DNA of 64,000 nt from Oceanobacillus timonensis (GTDB taxonomy: Bacteria; Bacillota; Bacilli; Bacillales; Amphibacillaceae): positions 2,012,378-2,076,377 of the forward strand of contig NZ_LT800497.1 of assembly GCF_900166635.1 (NCBI RefSeq), written 5' to 3'. The position numbers and the translations under genes were made by a program. The notes below the pieces were generated by a model. It was not told where the DNA came from. It saw only the letters and a program-made list of their open reading frames with translations, and made no database searches. The first letter of the stretch is position 1; every line of letters begins with the position of its first letter. This document shows positions 28,012 through 37,265 of this stretch, one piece after another.

Positions 28012-28240
28012 GCCAATAAAAAAACTCCGCCCCTAAATAGGGACGAAGTGCAGCTCCGCGTTACCACCCTTGTTGATGCACAGATAAGTGCATCCACTTG
28101 ATTACAGCGACAAGTATTTATACAAAGCCTGTAATTCGAATCCATTATACACCAAGGTTTGCACCGGCCACCTTGTCTCTGACGTCCTGTTATATAATGG
28201 TCTACTGCGGACTTTTCCTGTCTAACGATAAGATTGTTAA
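28012..28240 (-). ncRNA. T-box riboswitch leader, probably Tyr-specific
   Basis: On the minus strand the conserved T-box core GGTGGTAACGCG lies at 28057-28068, followed by the antiterminator partner CGTCCCT and a terminator (28018-28050, GU-containing stem, then seven T). Stem I is closed by ccattata / tataatgg, its 5' side has the AGTA loop-E motif, and its 3' side reads GAA-T-TAC-A. The codon placed like other specifiers is TAC (28131-28133). The frame one base earlier gives TTA. High uncharged tRNA should favour read-through into the NhaC gene. Confidence 0.9.
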
Positions 28241-28245
28241 TAATG

Positions 28246-28275
28246 ACTATACAATTAATTTACTCGTATTGTCAA
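28246..28275 (-). promoter_or_regulatory. Sigma-A promoter of the T-box transcript
   Basis: On the minus strand TTGACA (28270-28275) and TATAGT (28246-28251) are 18 bases apart, just downstream of the CDF gene's stop. The predicted start, near 28240, matches the beginning of the T-box fold. Confidence 0.7.
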
Positions 28276-28284
28276 TAAGAGATT

Positions 28285-29184
28285 TTACGTATTTAAAGTT
28301 GGCGAATCGCCGTCTTCTCCATAAGGTTCAATATGGATTAACGCATGATTAATGCCATATTTTTGATAAAGGTAGTCCTCAATTTGTTCTGTAATGGCGT
28401 GACTGTGAGCGACCGTTAGTGTGGAATCCACTAAAATAGTGATATCTAAAAGCTCTTGGTTACCATGGATACGCCCTTTAATATCAATGACATCCCGTAC
28501 ATTTTTAAATGTGCGGATGTCTTCTTTCATTTCGTCTAATTTTTTATAATCAAAGCCATCCGTTAATGTGACAGTGGAATCTTTAAAAATATCCCAGGCT
28601 GTTTTACAAATGATAAATCCAACCAATATCGCGACAACCGGATCCAACCAGAATAGCCCGAATTGTGATCCAATAATCCCGATAAACACGCCAATACTGA
28701 CAAAAGCGTCGGAACGATTATCCATTGCAGCGGCATAAAGCGCACTGCTGCCCACTTTTCTGGACAGTTTCAAATTATAATTGAAGACACCCAGCATGAT
28801 AAGAGCGGCAAATAAGGCTACCCAAGCTGTCAGCATACCAGGTTGCTCATAATCAGCTGCATAAAGGGATTGGCTGGCAGTAAATATAACTTGCAGGCCA
28901 ATAAACACCATAACAAAAGCGGCGAATAAAGAAGCAATACTCTCTGCCCGGTAATGTCCATAACGGTGAACGGAGTCAGCTGGCTTCCGGGCTATTTTTA
29001 ATCCTACTAATACCGCAACGGAAGTAATAATATCTGTAAAGTTATTTAAACCATCTGCACGCAGCCCTTCCGAATTTCCGATAGACGCAATAAAAAGCTT
29101 CATAACGGCCAGAAATATATAGGCGACGATGCTCAGCCAAGCTCCTTTATCACCGGTTTTTAAATTTTCATCATGATTATTCAT
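28285..29184 (-). CDS. Cation diffusion facilitator (MneP/MneS-like)
   Basis: This 299-residue CDF exporter moves divalent metal (probably Mn2+, possibly Zn2+ or Fe2+) out of the cell in exchange for protons. The family metal-site motifs are DGLNNFTDI in helix 2 and DNRSDAFVS in helix 5; the asparagine in NNFTD is typical of the manganese-exporting branch in Bacilli. A cytosolic ferredoxin-like domain with HGNQELLDITILVD and HSHAI follows six helices. The start follows gggat. A sequence resembling an MntR box lies 212 bases upstream. Confidence 0.87.
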   Translation of the reverse strand: MNNHDENLKTGDKGAWLSIVAYIFLAVMKLFIASIGNSEGLRADGLNNFTDIITSVAVLVGLKIARKPADSVHRYGHYRAESIASLFAAFVMVFIGLQVIFTASQSLYAADYEQPGMLTAWVALFAALIMLGVFNYNLKLSRKVGSSALYAAAMDNRSDAFVSIGVFIGIIGSQFGLFWLDPVVAILVGFIICKTAWDIFKDSTVTLTDGFDYKKLDEMKEDIRTFKNVRDVIDIKGRIHGNQELLDITILVDSTLTVAHSHAITEQIEDYLYQKYGINHALIHIEPYGEDGDSPTLNT

Positions 29185-29289
29185 AGCTATCCCACCATGT
29201 CTTAAAAATGAAGATACATTGTGTAGACCAACATTTTTGTATAGTATTTGTTGTTTTTCAATACGTTATATAACCTTTCTGTATATAGT

Positions 29290-29306
29290 CTTGAAATTAT
29301 TTCAAG
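29290..29306. promoter_or_regulatory. 17-base palindrome
   Basis: cttgaaat-t-atttcaag is an exact palindrome in the divergent gap between the CDF and IDEAL genes. The binding protein is unknown. Confidence 0.35.
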
Positions 29307-29395
29307 TTAGCTTTTATAGTCTAACAAATCACCTGCTGGTGGGTCTAGAGAAACATAAGCGACCTCAGGAAGAGTTATTGAGATTTGTAAGCATC

Positions 29396-29411
29396 TTTTC
29401 CTTTAGGAAAC
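29396..29411. promoter_or_regulatory. MntR-box-like site
   Basis: TTTTCCTTTAGGAAAC matches the B. subtilis MntR consensus as I remember it (TTTGCCTTAAGGAAAC) at 14 of 16 positions. MntR activates the manganese exporters mneP and mneS, which fits the CDF gene on the left. The remaining part of this 324-base gap shows nothing else I can name. Confidence 0.4.
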
Positions 29412-29508
29412 ATTACTAAACATCACCAAATATTTCAAAATACCTTATAGTTGAAATTTATAGAAAGTTTGTGCATAATGGATAAAAGGCTTTAAGGGGG
29501 AATCTTCC

Positions 29509-29745
29509 ATGAAACAAGAAAAAGTCGTTTACCGCTTTTTTCAATATGTAGGCGAGCCGCTAACTGCACGAAAAGAATTAGCATTTGAAGACAAGCTGAT
29601 TGCACAATTCGTATTAGATGAGCTTGTGTTTAACTGGAACAAATCTCACTTGGAAGAAAGAATCAATCATGCCATTGACACAAATAATCACACAGACTTT
29701 AAAGAATATAGTGAAGCTTATAAACAATATGTATGGGAAGATTAA
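29509..29745 (+). CDS. IDEAL-domain protein
   Basis: This 78-residue soluble protein ends in an IDEAL-type motif: LDELVFNWNKSHLEERINHAIDTNNHTDFKEYSEAYK, where the helix ERINHAIDTNNHTDF fits the IDEAL pattern found in ComK-related and other small Bacillus proteins. The motif is a short protein-binding module; no catalytic role is expected. It starts at ATG after aagggggaatc and has its own terminator, so it is a single-gene unit. Confidence 0.75.
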   Translation: MKQEKVVYRFFQYVGEPLTARKELAFEDKLIAQFVLDELVFNWNKSHLEERINHAIDTNNHTDFKEYSEAYKQYVWED

Positions 29746-29755
29746 AGAATATAAC

Positions 29756-29797
29756 AAGGCATAGATCGTATAAATCAAATGCGGTCTATGCTTTTTT
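29756..29797 (+). terminator. Terminator after IDEAL gene
   Basis: The arms gcatagatcg and cggtctatgc pair with one G-T and are followed by seven T. Confidence 0.85.
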
Positions 29798-29873
29798 TAT
29801 AAGTTTTGTTAAATTACGAAAAGAGATAGGATTTACTAAATAAATCCATTATAATGCAGTAAAGGAGGGGGAT

Positions 29874-31187
29874 ATGGTGGACGCAAAATCGAAAAAGAAA
29901 ATACAGCGCAGTTGGATGATGTATGATTTTGGGAATTCTGCTTTTGCGACAACAATCATGGCTGCTGTACTTCCAGTATATTATTCATCAGTTGCTGCAT
30001 CTGGATTGGAAGGGCATTTAGCGACAAGCTACTGGGGCTATTCGCAATCTATTTCGGTACTTATTGTAGCAATCCTGGCACCAATTCTAGGTGCAATCAG
30101 TGATTTTTCAGCAGCAAAGAAAAAGTTTCTCCGATTTTTTGCATTTATGGGTATTATTGCGAGTATTTTAATGATATTTATCAGTGAAGGAGATTATCTG
30201 CTTGCTTCCCTATTGTTTATTATAGGTTCAATTGGATTCTCTGGCGGGAATATATTCTATGATGGATTTTTGCCGGAAATCGCTGATAAGGAAGAGATAG
30301 ATAAAGTATCTTCCGGCGGTTTCGCATACGGTTATATTGGCGGAGGAATTCTGCTGGCTGTGAATGTGATGATGATATTAAAACCATCGTGGTTCGGAAT
30401 TGCCAATACAGAATGGGCAAGCCGTATTTCACTTGCATCAGTCGGGATCTGGTGGCTGGTATTTACGATTCCGCTGCTGAAAAATTTGAAAGAAGAGAAA
30501 AAAGAGAAGGAAGAGCGGACGAAATCATATATTTCCATCGGGTTCTCCAGAGTTGGCAACACTTTTCGGGAAATAAAACGGTTTAAGCAGCTGCTTATTT
30601 TCCTGCTGGCTTTTTGGCTTTATAATGATGGTATTTCAACAATTATCCGCATGGCAACGGTATACGGAAGTGAAATCGGTATCGGTCAAAATGATCTGAT
30701 TGTTGCTTTATTAATTACCCAATTTGTCGGCATTCCGTTTACATTCTTTTTTGGGTGGCTGGCAACAAAAATAACAGCGAAAAAAGCGTTATTTATCACC
30801 TTATATGTGTATTTAGGCATTGTTATTATTGGCTATTTTATGAATACAGCACTTCATTTTTATATATTAGCTATTATTGTAGGGATGGTTCAGGGAGGAG
30901 CACAATCATTGAGCCGTTCCATTTTCGGACGAATGATTCCGACTGGCAAACACGCGGAGTTTTTTGGATTTTATGGTATTTCTTCCAAGTTCGCTGCTGT
31001 TATCGGCCCATTTATATTTGCGTTGATTGGCCAGTTGACGGGGAACAGTCGCTTAGGAATCCTTTCTCTTATTTTCTTCTTTATTATCGGAATAGTTCTT
31101 TTGAAATTTGTAGATATTGATAAAGGAATAGAAGAAGCGAAAAACGCTTCGAATAAAAAAGAGGAAGTCGATGTACGTCCGCAATAA
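29874..31187 (+). CDS. Atg22-like MFS transporter (UMF1 type)
   Basis: This 437-residue protein has about twelve membrane helices. The opening SWMMYDFGNSAFATTIMAAVLPVYY is the hallmark of the Atg22/UMF1-like MFS family, which includes proteins related to yeast vacuolar amino-acid efflux. The bacterial members have unknown substrates. The ATG at 29874 is only three bases from aggaggggg; a GTG at 29877 is an equally good start. It is transcribed alone. Confidence 0.85.
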   Translation: MVDAKSKKKIQRSWMMYDFGNSAFATTIMAAVLPVYYSSVAASGLEGHLATSYWGYSQSISVLIVAILAPILGAISDFSAAKKKFLRFFAFMGIIASILMIFISEGDYLLASLLFIIGSIGFSGGNIFYDGFLPEIADKEEIDKVSSGGFAYGYIGGGILLAVNVMMILKPSWFGIANTEWASRISLASVGIWWLVFTIPLLKNLKEEKKEKEERTKSYISIGFSRVGNTFREIKRFKQLLIFLLAFWLYNDGISTIIRMATVYGSEIGIGQNDLIVALLITQFVGIPFTFFFGWLATKITAKKALFITLYVYLGIVIIGYFMNTALHFYILAIIVGMVQGGAQSLSRSIFGRMIPTGKHAEFFGFYGISSKFAAVIGPFIFALIGQLTGNSRLGILSLIFFFIIGIVLLKFVDIDKGIEEAKNASNKKEEVDVRPQ

Positions 31188-31188
31188 T

Positions 31189-31232
31189 AAAAAGCACATG
31201 CTGCCAAATTAGGCTGTAGCATGTGCTTTTTC
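31189..31232. terminator. Bidirectional terminator
   Basis: The arms aaaaagcacatgct and agcatgtgcttttt surround gccaaattaggctgt. The stem separates the convergent MFS and phospholipase-like genes. Confidence 0.88.
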
Positions 31233-31234
31233 CT

Positions 31235-32149
31235 TTACACAATAGGGACACTGAAACGGTTTCTATCCTGGTTTGCCAAGGGAGTTCCTGTATCGTATGA
31301 TATGTTGCCGATTCTGCGGCTGAGCTGTTCATAAACAGATGCCCCGCCTTCATTCCAATAATCCGTAACAAGTGGAAGTAAACTGACGGCATCATTTAAT
31401 GCATCATCGTATAATTCTGGAAAACTTTCCTGGTGCACCTCTCCAGTAGCTGCATGCAGCCAGGGGGTTTTATTTTCATTCAGATAATCGATAGATGCAT
31501 CGATAGGCCGATGGGAATAAGAGCTGATAAAAGGCTTTAACATTTTATTTTTCCACCCGCTTGGATCCGCAAATAGTTTTTGGGCAGCCAGCATGTCCTG
31601 ATAAGCGATTTGGATGTCCTGTATTTGAAAAGATAATCCGGGATAAAAGGTGCGGATACTTTCATCTAACAGGTGTAAAATAGATGCGGGCAACGTAGTG
31701 CCGACGTTTATTTCAGCATATGCCGGATGTTTCCAAAGCTCCATTTTACGAGTGCGGAAGGCCCACTTTGTATCGATGATGGTTTCCAGTTTTTGATGTT
31801 TGCTGCCTTGATAGCCAGCACGATAATGGATATAAGGGTGCGTATGGCGATCCAGTAAATGATGCGTGATAAAACCCATTACATAAGCCTTTGTTTCATC
31901 GGCTTGTTTCATGGCTTTTGTAATCAGATGCAAGAGAAAAGGCCCGCATTCTTTTGTATGTAAAGTGTTGCCGATTTCCTGTCCGGTTTTTTGATTTGAA
32001 AACCAGGGCCAAAATCGATAATAAAAGAAAGGATCAGGACCCTGTGCTCCCAGGAACAACGTATGTTTATATGGAGAACGATGTGTATCACAGGACAAAG
32101 AATTACAAACATCTTCTGCGAAAAAAATATGTGTCCAAATATTTGGCAT
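31235..32149 (-). CDS. Zinc-dependent phospholipase C-like protein
   Basis: This 304-residue protein belongs to the zinc-dependent phospholipase C superfamily. It begins MPNIWTHIFFAEDV, has LGAQGPDPFFYY, and a histidine cluster FITHHLLDRHTHPYIHY that fits a metal site. There is no signal peptide, so unlike secreted PlcA-type enzymes it should be cytosolic; related proteins are common in Bacilli without known function. The start follows gaggg. It is divergent from fumC. Confidence 0.8.
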   Translation of the reverse strand: MPNIWTHIFFAEDVCNSLSCDTHRSPYKHTLFLGAQGPDPFFYYRFWPWFSNQKTGQEIGNTLHTKECGPFLLHLITKAMKQADETKAYVMGFITHHLLDRHTHPYIHYRAGYQGSKHQKLETIIDTKWAFRTRKMELWKHPAYAEINVGTTLPASILHLLDESIRTFYPGLSFQIQDIQIAYQDMLAAQKLFADPSGWKNKMLKPFISSYSHRPIDASIDYLNENKTPWLHAATGEVHQESFPELYDDALNDAVSLLPLVTDYWNEGGASVYEQLSRRIGNISYDTGTPLANQDRNRFSVPIV

Positions 32150-32311
32150 GATGTATCCCTCGTTTCTTTCAAATTGAAATACGTGAAAAAGGAAGATATT
32201 GTCGGAAAAAGAACGATTACTGTATTATATCATGAAAAAGAAATCGAAAAAAAACAAAAAATTTGATACACTAGAAAGGGATTCAAGGAAAAGTTTCAAG
32301 GAGGAGTTAAG

Positions 32312-33697
32312 ATGGATTATCGTATAGAAAAAGATACTATTGGGGAAATCAATGTACCGGCAGACAAATTTTGGGGAGCACAAACACAGCGCAGTAAGCA
32401 GAACTTCCCGATTGGTCAGGAAACCATGCCTGTCGAAATCATTAAAGCGTTTGCAATTCTGAAAAGAAGTACAGCGGTTGCTAACTTTGAATTGGGCTTA
32501 ATGGAAGAAGAAAAAGCAGAAGCTATTAAGTATGCTGCAGACCAAGTATTAGCAGATAAATTAAACGAGCATTTTCCATTAGTCGTTTGGCAAACAGGAA
32601 GCGGTACACAATCCAATATGAATGTCAATGAAGTATTGGCGTATGTTGGAAATGAGTGGCTCAAAGACAAGGGCAGCGAATTAAAACTTCATCCCAATGA
32701 TGATGTAAACAAGTCGCAGAGTTCTAATGATACATATCCTACTGCTATGCATGTAGCAGCTGTATTAAAGCTCGAAGACACTGTTCTTCCTGCAGTGAAG
32801 CAACTCGCAAATACACTGGAAGAAAAGCAGCAGAAGTTCGCTGACATTGTTAAAATCGGACGTACCCATTTGCAGGATGCAACGCCATTGACGTTAGGAC
32901 AAGAAATCAGCGGCTGGCACCGCATGTTGGAGAAGTCCTATACCATGATTAAAGAAAGCAATGCGCATCTGCGTGAACTGGCTATTGGCGGAACAGCAGT
33001 AGGAACCGGTTTAAACGCTCATCCGGATTTTTCGGAAAAGGTATGTAAAGCTATTTCAGCATATACTGGAAAAACATTTATCTCTGCTGAAAATAAATTT
33101 CATGCATTGACGAGCCATGATGAAACGGTATATGCACATGGTGCTTTAAAAGGATTAGCAGCAGATATGATGAAGATTGCGAATGATGTACGCTGGTTAG
33201 CAAGCGGTCCACGCTGCGGAATTGGAGAAATTGCCATCCCGGCAAATGAACCAGGAAGTTCTATCATGCCTGGGAAAGTCAATCCGACACAGAGCGAAGC
33301 AGTGACCATGGTTGCTGCACAGGTAATGGGAAATGATGCCACGATTGGTTTTGCAGCGAGCCAAGGGAACTTTGAGTTAAATGTATTCAAGCCGGTGATT
33401 GCATATAATTTCTTGCAATCCAGCCAATTATTAGCGGACAGTATAATGTCCTTTGACGAACGTTGTGCTGCCGGAATTGAAGCAAACTTAGAAAATATCG
33501 AAAAGAACTTGCGGGATTCCTTGATGCTGGTAACGGCATTAAATCCGCATATTGGCTATGAAAATGCAGCCAAAATTGCCAAAACCGCATTTGCGGATAA
33601 TGCTACGTTAAAAGATACAGCAGTTAAACTGGGATTATTAACAGCAGAACAATTTGATGCGTATGTCAAACCGGAAGAAATGACACATCCAAAATAA
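32312..33697 (+). CDS. fumC: Class II fumarate hydratase
   Basis: This 461-residue tetrameric TCA-cycle enzyme interconverts fumarate and (S)-malate without an iron-sulfur cluster. Family motifs are [13 protein letters not shown] (near residue 100), the histidine segment [16 protein letters not shown], and the signature [11 protein letters not shown] near 315, which carries the catalytic serine loop. The site aaggagg lies eight bases before ATG. It is monocistronic with its own terminator. Confidence 0.97.
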   Translation: MDYRIEKDTIGEINVPADKFWGAQTQRSKQNFPIGQETMPVEIIKAFAILKRSTAVANFELGLMEEEKAEAIKYAADQVLADKLNEHFPLVVWQTGSGTQSNMNVNEVLAYVGNEWLKDKGSELKLHPNDDVNKSQSSNDTYPTAMHVAAVLKLEDTVLPAVKQLANTLEEKQQKFADIVKIGRTHLQDATPLTLGQEISGWHRMLEKSYTMIKESNAHLRELAIGGTAVGTGLNAHPDFSEKVCKAISAYTGKTFISAENKFHALTSHDETVYAHGALKGLAADMMKIANDVRWLASGPRCGIGEIAIPANEPGSSIMPGKVNPTQSEAVTMVAAQVMGNDATIGFAASQGNFELNVFKPVIAYNFLQSSQLLADSIMSFDERCAAGIEANLENIEKNLRDSLMLVTALNPHIGYENAAKIAKTAFADNATLKDTAVKLGLLTAEQFDAYVKPEEMTHPK

Positions 33698-33710
33698 ATA
33701 GAAAGAAATC

Positions 33711-33744
33711 AAAAACTGCCGGACAATCGAACCGGCAGTTTTTG
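33711..33744 (+). terminator. Terminator after fumC
   Basis: The arms aaaaactgccgg and ccggcagttttt enclose acaatcgaa-type loop bases. Confidence 0.92.
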
Positions 33745-34060
33745 ATTAAAAAAGAAGAATATAAGAAAAAATGCAAACTTTTTGTTAAAAAATCCAAAAA
33801 CGTGAAGCTGTACTTCTTGCTATGGTGTAACCGCTGCCAAAAACCGGTGATAGGGATGTGAATCCTGTTACTTCCCTTGCAATCTTTTGCAGGGTGCTAT
33901 AAGCTAAACTTAAAGTCAAACGTTTATCTGTCGAATATTGTACTTCCCATTTTCAATAAATTATGTTACTTCCTCTCTCCATTATTTTTGAAGAGAGGTT
34001 TTAAATAGGGGGAAAAACAAGTTAGGAAATGGGTACATAGACAGTAAGGGGAGGATTATA
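33745..34060 (+). promoter_or_regulatory. Structured leader region of the ThDP operon
   Basis: This 316-base gap contains several potential hairpins: accg/cggt around 33828-33850, ccc-ttgca with tgca-ggg (33874-33894), and cctctc (33972-33977) with gagagg (33993-33998) followed by TTTTAAAT, which looks like an intrinsic terminator 62 bases before the start codon. Such an arrangement can be an attenuator. It does not match a riboswitch class I know. The promoter is not obvious. Confidence 0.4.
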
Positions 34061-35725
34061 ATGAATCAGAAAGAAATGACCGTTGCAGATGCAATTGTAA
34101 AAGAACTTGTTAAAGCAAATGTAGATACAATATTTGGAATTGTCAGCATCCATAATATGCCTATTTATGAAGCATTGCTGGAAGAAGGTTCCATCCGAAT
34201 AGCCACTGCTCGGGGAGAAAGCGGCGCGGTGAATATGGCAGATGCTTATGCACGAACAACGGGTAAATTAGGTGTTGTACTGACTAGTACAGGAGCAGGT
34301 GCCGGAAATGGAGCCGGATCCTTAACCGAAACGTGGAATGCAGGAACACCGCTGCTTCATATTACAGGCGAAGTAGATTCCGATTATATCGGAAAAGATT
34401 TACGCTATATTCATGAATGTAAAGATCAGCAAAAAATGATGGATGGTGCTAGTAAATCATCTTACTTATTGCGCTTGCCGCATCAGATTACACCATTTAT
34501 GCGGGCGGCAATGAATGATGCACGGGAAGTTCCCAAAGGCCCGGTGACGATATCGATTCCAACGAATTTTCAAGCACAGATTATTCCAGATAACCAGCTG
34601 ATTGAATCGAAAACAAAGCAACAAAATACAGAAGTAAGTATACCTGCAGACATAATAGAAGCCATTGCATCTGCTAAAAGACCAATTGTATGGACCGGCG
34701 ACGGGATTATTCACGCTGGGGCTTCTGAAGCACTAACTACATTGGTTGAAAAAATCCAGCCGGCAGTGATTACAAGCGAATCCGGTAAAGGAGGCATGCC
34801 GGAGAATCATCCGCTTTGCATCGGAAATTTCGCCGCTACCCCACAAGTGACAGAGCTTCTTAAAAAATCGGATTTGCTTGTCAGTATCGGAGTCAGATTT
34901 CGGGAAACAGAAACGGCAGAAGGCACGCTTCCATTACCGGAAAACCATATTCATATTGATTTAAACCCATTTGCGTTTAACCGAAATTATGATACAAAGT
35001 ACGGATTAATCGGCGATGCCAAAGCTGTCTTGCAAACCATTAATAACACACTGGCAGACAAAGAAACCCAGCCGGATAACGCGTATGTAGAAGAAGTAAA
35101 GACAACCCGGACAGCCGTCCGCAATGATTTACATGAAATGGTTCAGCCTTATGGAGAATTTGCCGATATCATGAACAAGCAATTACCGGAAAATACGATT
35201 TTAGTAACTGATGTAACAATGCATGGCTACATATGGGGAAATAAACTGGTCCAAATCCAGGAACCAGGTAATTATTTGCATATGACCGGCGGCGGAATTG
35301 GACAGGGCTTGCCTATGGCAGTTGGTGCCAAAGTTGCTCAGCCGGAAAAACCGGTTGTGTTGATAGCTGGTGATGGTGGTTTTATGGTGAACGCAGGAGA
35401 AATGATTTCGGCTGTCCAGGAAGATGCACCGATTATTGTTTTACTGTTTGATGATGGCGGCTATGGCATTCTGCAATATTATCAGGAAGCAGCGTATGGC
35501 CGGCAGACAGCTGTTCATTTACAGAACCCTGATTTTGCTATGATGGCAAAATCGATGGGATTTGAAGCGGAAAAAGCAACATCTGCCAGTGAATTTGATA
35601 ACGTGTTGGCAAAGGCTCTTGCAAGTAACCAATCCTATATGATTGTTGTGGATACGAAGGCGATTGGTCATTTGGCATATGAAGATTCTCCGGAATATAT
35701 CCGTTCATTTCGTCCACATCAATAG
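34061..35725 (+). CDS. ThDP-dependent 2-oxo acid decarboxylase-like enzyme
   Basis: This 554-residue enzyme has the three-domain fold of acetolactate synthase and benzoylformate/phenylpyruvate decarboxylases. The cofactor-activating Glu is in ARGESGAVNMADAYAR (near residue 52). The ThDP/Mg motif starts GDGGFMVNAGE near 437, but the usual NN partner reads DDGGYG. No acetolactate synthase small subunit is near, so branched-chain amino-acid synthesis is unlikely. The next two genes, aldehyde and amino-acid dehydrogenases, suggest it decarboxylates a 2-oxo acid to an aldehyde. Which acid is unknown. Confidence 0.82.
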   Translation: MNQKEMTVADAIVKELVKANVDTIFGIVSIHNMPIYEALLEEGSIRIATARGESGAVNMADAYARTTGKLGVVLTSTGAGAGNGAGSLTETWNAGTPLLHITGEVDSDYIGKDLRYIHECKDQQKMMDGASKSSYLLRLPHQITPFMRAAMNDAREVPKGPVTISIPTNFQAQIIPDNQLIESKTKQQNTEVSIPADIIEAIASAKRPIVWTGDGIIHAGASEALTTLVEKIQPAVITSESGKGGMPENHPLCIGNFAATPQVTELLKKSDLLVSIGVRFRETETAEGTLPLPENHIHIDLNPFAFNRNYDTKYGLIGDAKAVLQTINNTLADKETQPDNAYVEEVKTTRTAVRNDLHEMVQPYGEFADIMNKQLPENTILVTDVTMHGYIWGNKLVQIQEPGNYLHMTGGGIGQGLPMAVGAKVAQPEKPVVLIAGDGGFMVNAGEMISAVQEDAPIIVLLFDDGGYGILQYYQEAAYGRQTAVHLQNPDFAMMAKSMGFEAEKATSASEFDNVLAKALASNQSYMIVVDTKAIGHLAYEDSPEYIRSFRPHQ

Positions 35726-35767
35726 TCAGGATAACCGCTGCTAAAGTGAAATAAGGAGGCTTATGAT

Positions 35768-37249
35768 ATGACCAAACATTTGAAGTTGTATATAGATGGT
35801 GAATGGCTGGATTCGGTCAATCCTGATAGGCAAGAGGTAATCAATCCTGCCAATCAGGAAGTCATTGCGCAAGCGCCGCAAGCGACAAAAGAAGAAACCG
35901 AAAAGGCAATTCGTATCGCCAGAAGCACATTTGAAAGCGGGATATGGTCGGAACAGACGCCTGGAGAAAGAGCGGAAGTATTATACCAGATCGCCAATAA
36001 AATAGAAGCGCATGCTGAGGAATTGACCGAACTGGAAGTATTAAATAACGGAAAAACAATCAGAGAAGCAGAAGCCGACGTAGCTGATGCGTTGCACACA
36101 TTCCGTTATTACGCTGGTCTGTTACAAAATCAGACAGATGAAACCTTTGAAGCGGAGAAGGATTTACAAACGATGATTGTCAAAGAACCAATGGGAGTAG
36201 CCGGTTTAATCGTTCCTTGGAATTTCCCGATTTTGATGAGTGTGTGGAAAATAGCTCCTGCTTTAGCTGCTGGGAATTCCATTATTTTAAAACCGGCAGA
36301 AATAACGCCGATGACTGCCGTGAAGCTGTATGAACTCTTCGAACAAACCGATTTGCCTAAAGGTGTTGCGCAGCTGGTGCTTGGAACAGGGGCTGTAGCG
36401 GGACAAACACTTTCCGAAAGTAAGGATGTAGATATCGTATCTTTTACAGGCAGCACAAAAGTAGGGCAGCAGATTATGCAGGCAGCAGCTGGTAATTTGA
36501 AAAAAGTTTCTTTGGAACTTGGCGGAAAATCACCGAACATTGTCTTTAATGATGCGGATATAGATTTGGCAGTTGATTATGGTTTATTTGGTATTTTTAT
36601 GGGAGCGGGACAAGTCTGTACTTCAGGCAGTCGGCTGCTCATTCAAGAAGATATATATGAAACATTTGTGGAAAAGTTTATCGAAAAAGCGAAAGCCATC
36701 CGAGTTGGTCCTGGAAATGATAAAGCATCGGAAATGGGAGCTATTGTCAGCAACAAGCATATGGATAGTATTATGGAATATATACAGATTGGTAAAGAAG
36801 AGGGCGCACATTTAGTTTTAGGTGGCAAGCGTATCGAAAAAGATGGGTTAGAGAAAGGTTTCTTCATCGAACCGACTGTATTCACCAATGTAACAAGTGA
36901 TATGCGTATTGTCCGGGAAGAAATATTCGGTCCGGTAATTGTGATTCAAACATTTAAAGATGAAGAGGAAGCTATCCATGTGGCTAATGATACGGATTAT
37001 GGACTTGCCGGCGCGGTATTTTCCACTGATCAGGCCAAAGCTGTCCGTGTCATAAAGAAAGTACGTGCGGGGATTACCTGGGTGAATAACTATCACCTGT
37101 CCAGCGTGCAATCGCCGTGGGGAGGATACAAAACAAGTGGGATTGGAAGAAGTCTCGGAAAATACGGCCTGGATGAGTACCAGGAGACAAAACAAATCAA
37201 TATTAGTATGAACCCGGAACGTTCTGACTGGTTTGATGGAGAAAAATAA
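35768..37249 (+). CDS. NAD(P)-dependent aldehyde dehydrogenase
   Basis: This 493-residue ALDH-superfamily enzyme has catalytic Glu in SLELGGKSPNIV (near 250) and catalytic Cys in GAGQVCTSGSR (near 284); VPWNFP and EEIFGPV are further signatures. It is close to betaine-aldehyde/general aldehyde dehydrogenases. It begins 42 bases after the ThDP gene with aaggagg upstream of ATG, and the amino-acid dehydrogenase gene follows 16 bases after its stop. It would oxidise the aldehyde made by the ThDP enzyme to the acid. Confidence 0.92.
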   Translation: MTKHLKLYIDGEWLDSVNPDRQEVINPANQEVIAQAPQATKEETEKAIRIARSTFESGIWSEQTPGERAEVLYQIANKIEAHAEELTELEVLNNGKTIREAEADVADALHTFRYYAGLLQNQTDETFEAEKDLQTMIVKEPMGVAGLIVPWNFPILMSVWKIAPALAAGNSIILKPAEITPMTAVKLYELFEQTDLPKGVAQLVLGTGAVAGQTLSESKDVDIVSFTGSTKVGQQIMQAAAGNLKKVSLELGGKSPNIVFNDADIDLAVDYGLFGIFMGAGQVCTSGSRLLIQEDIYETFVEKFIEKAKAIRVGPGNDKASEMGAIVSNKHMDSIMEYIQIGKEEGAHLVLGGKRIEKDGLEKGFFIEPTVFTNVTSDMRIVREEIFGPVIVIQTFKDEEEAIHVANDTDYGLAGAVFSTDQAKAVRVIKKVRAGITWVNNYHLSSVQSPWGGYKTSGIGRSLGKYGLDEYQETKQINISMNPERSDWFDGEK

Positions 37250-37265
37250 ATAAAGGAGAAGAGAC

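Noticed and set aside
30755-31120. 121-codon frame inside the Atg22-like gene
   Set aside because: It is a +1 shadow of hydrophobic codons, without start signals.
31954-32266. Rightward frames before fumC
   Set aside because: They are antisense to the phospholipase-like gene or start inside it, with no ribosome site.
36130-36540. 136-codon leftward frame inside the aldehyde dehydrogenase gene
   Set aside because: It is antisense to a strongly conserved enzyme; composition is that of a mirrored coding frame.
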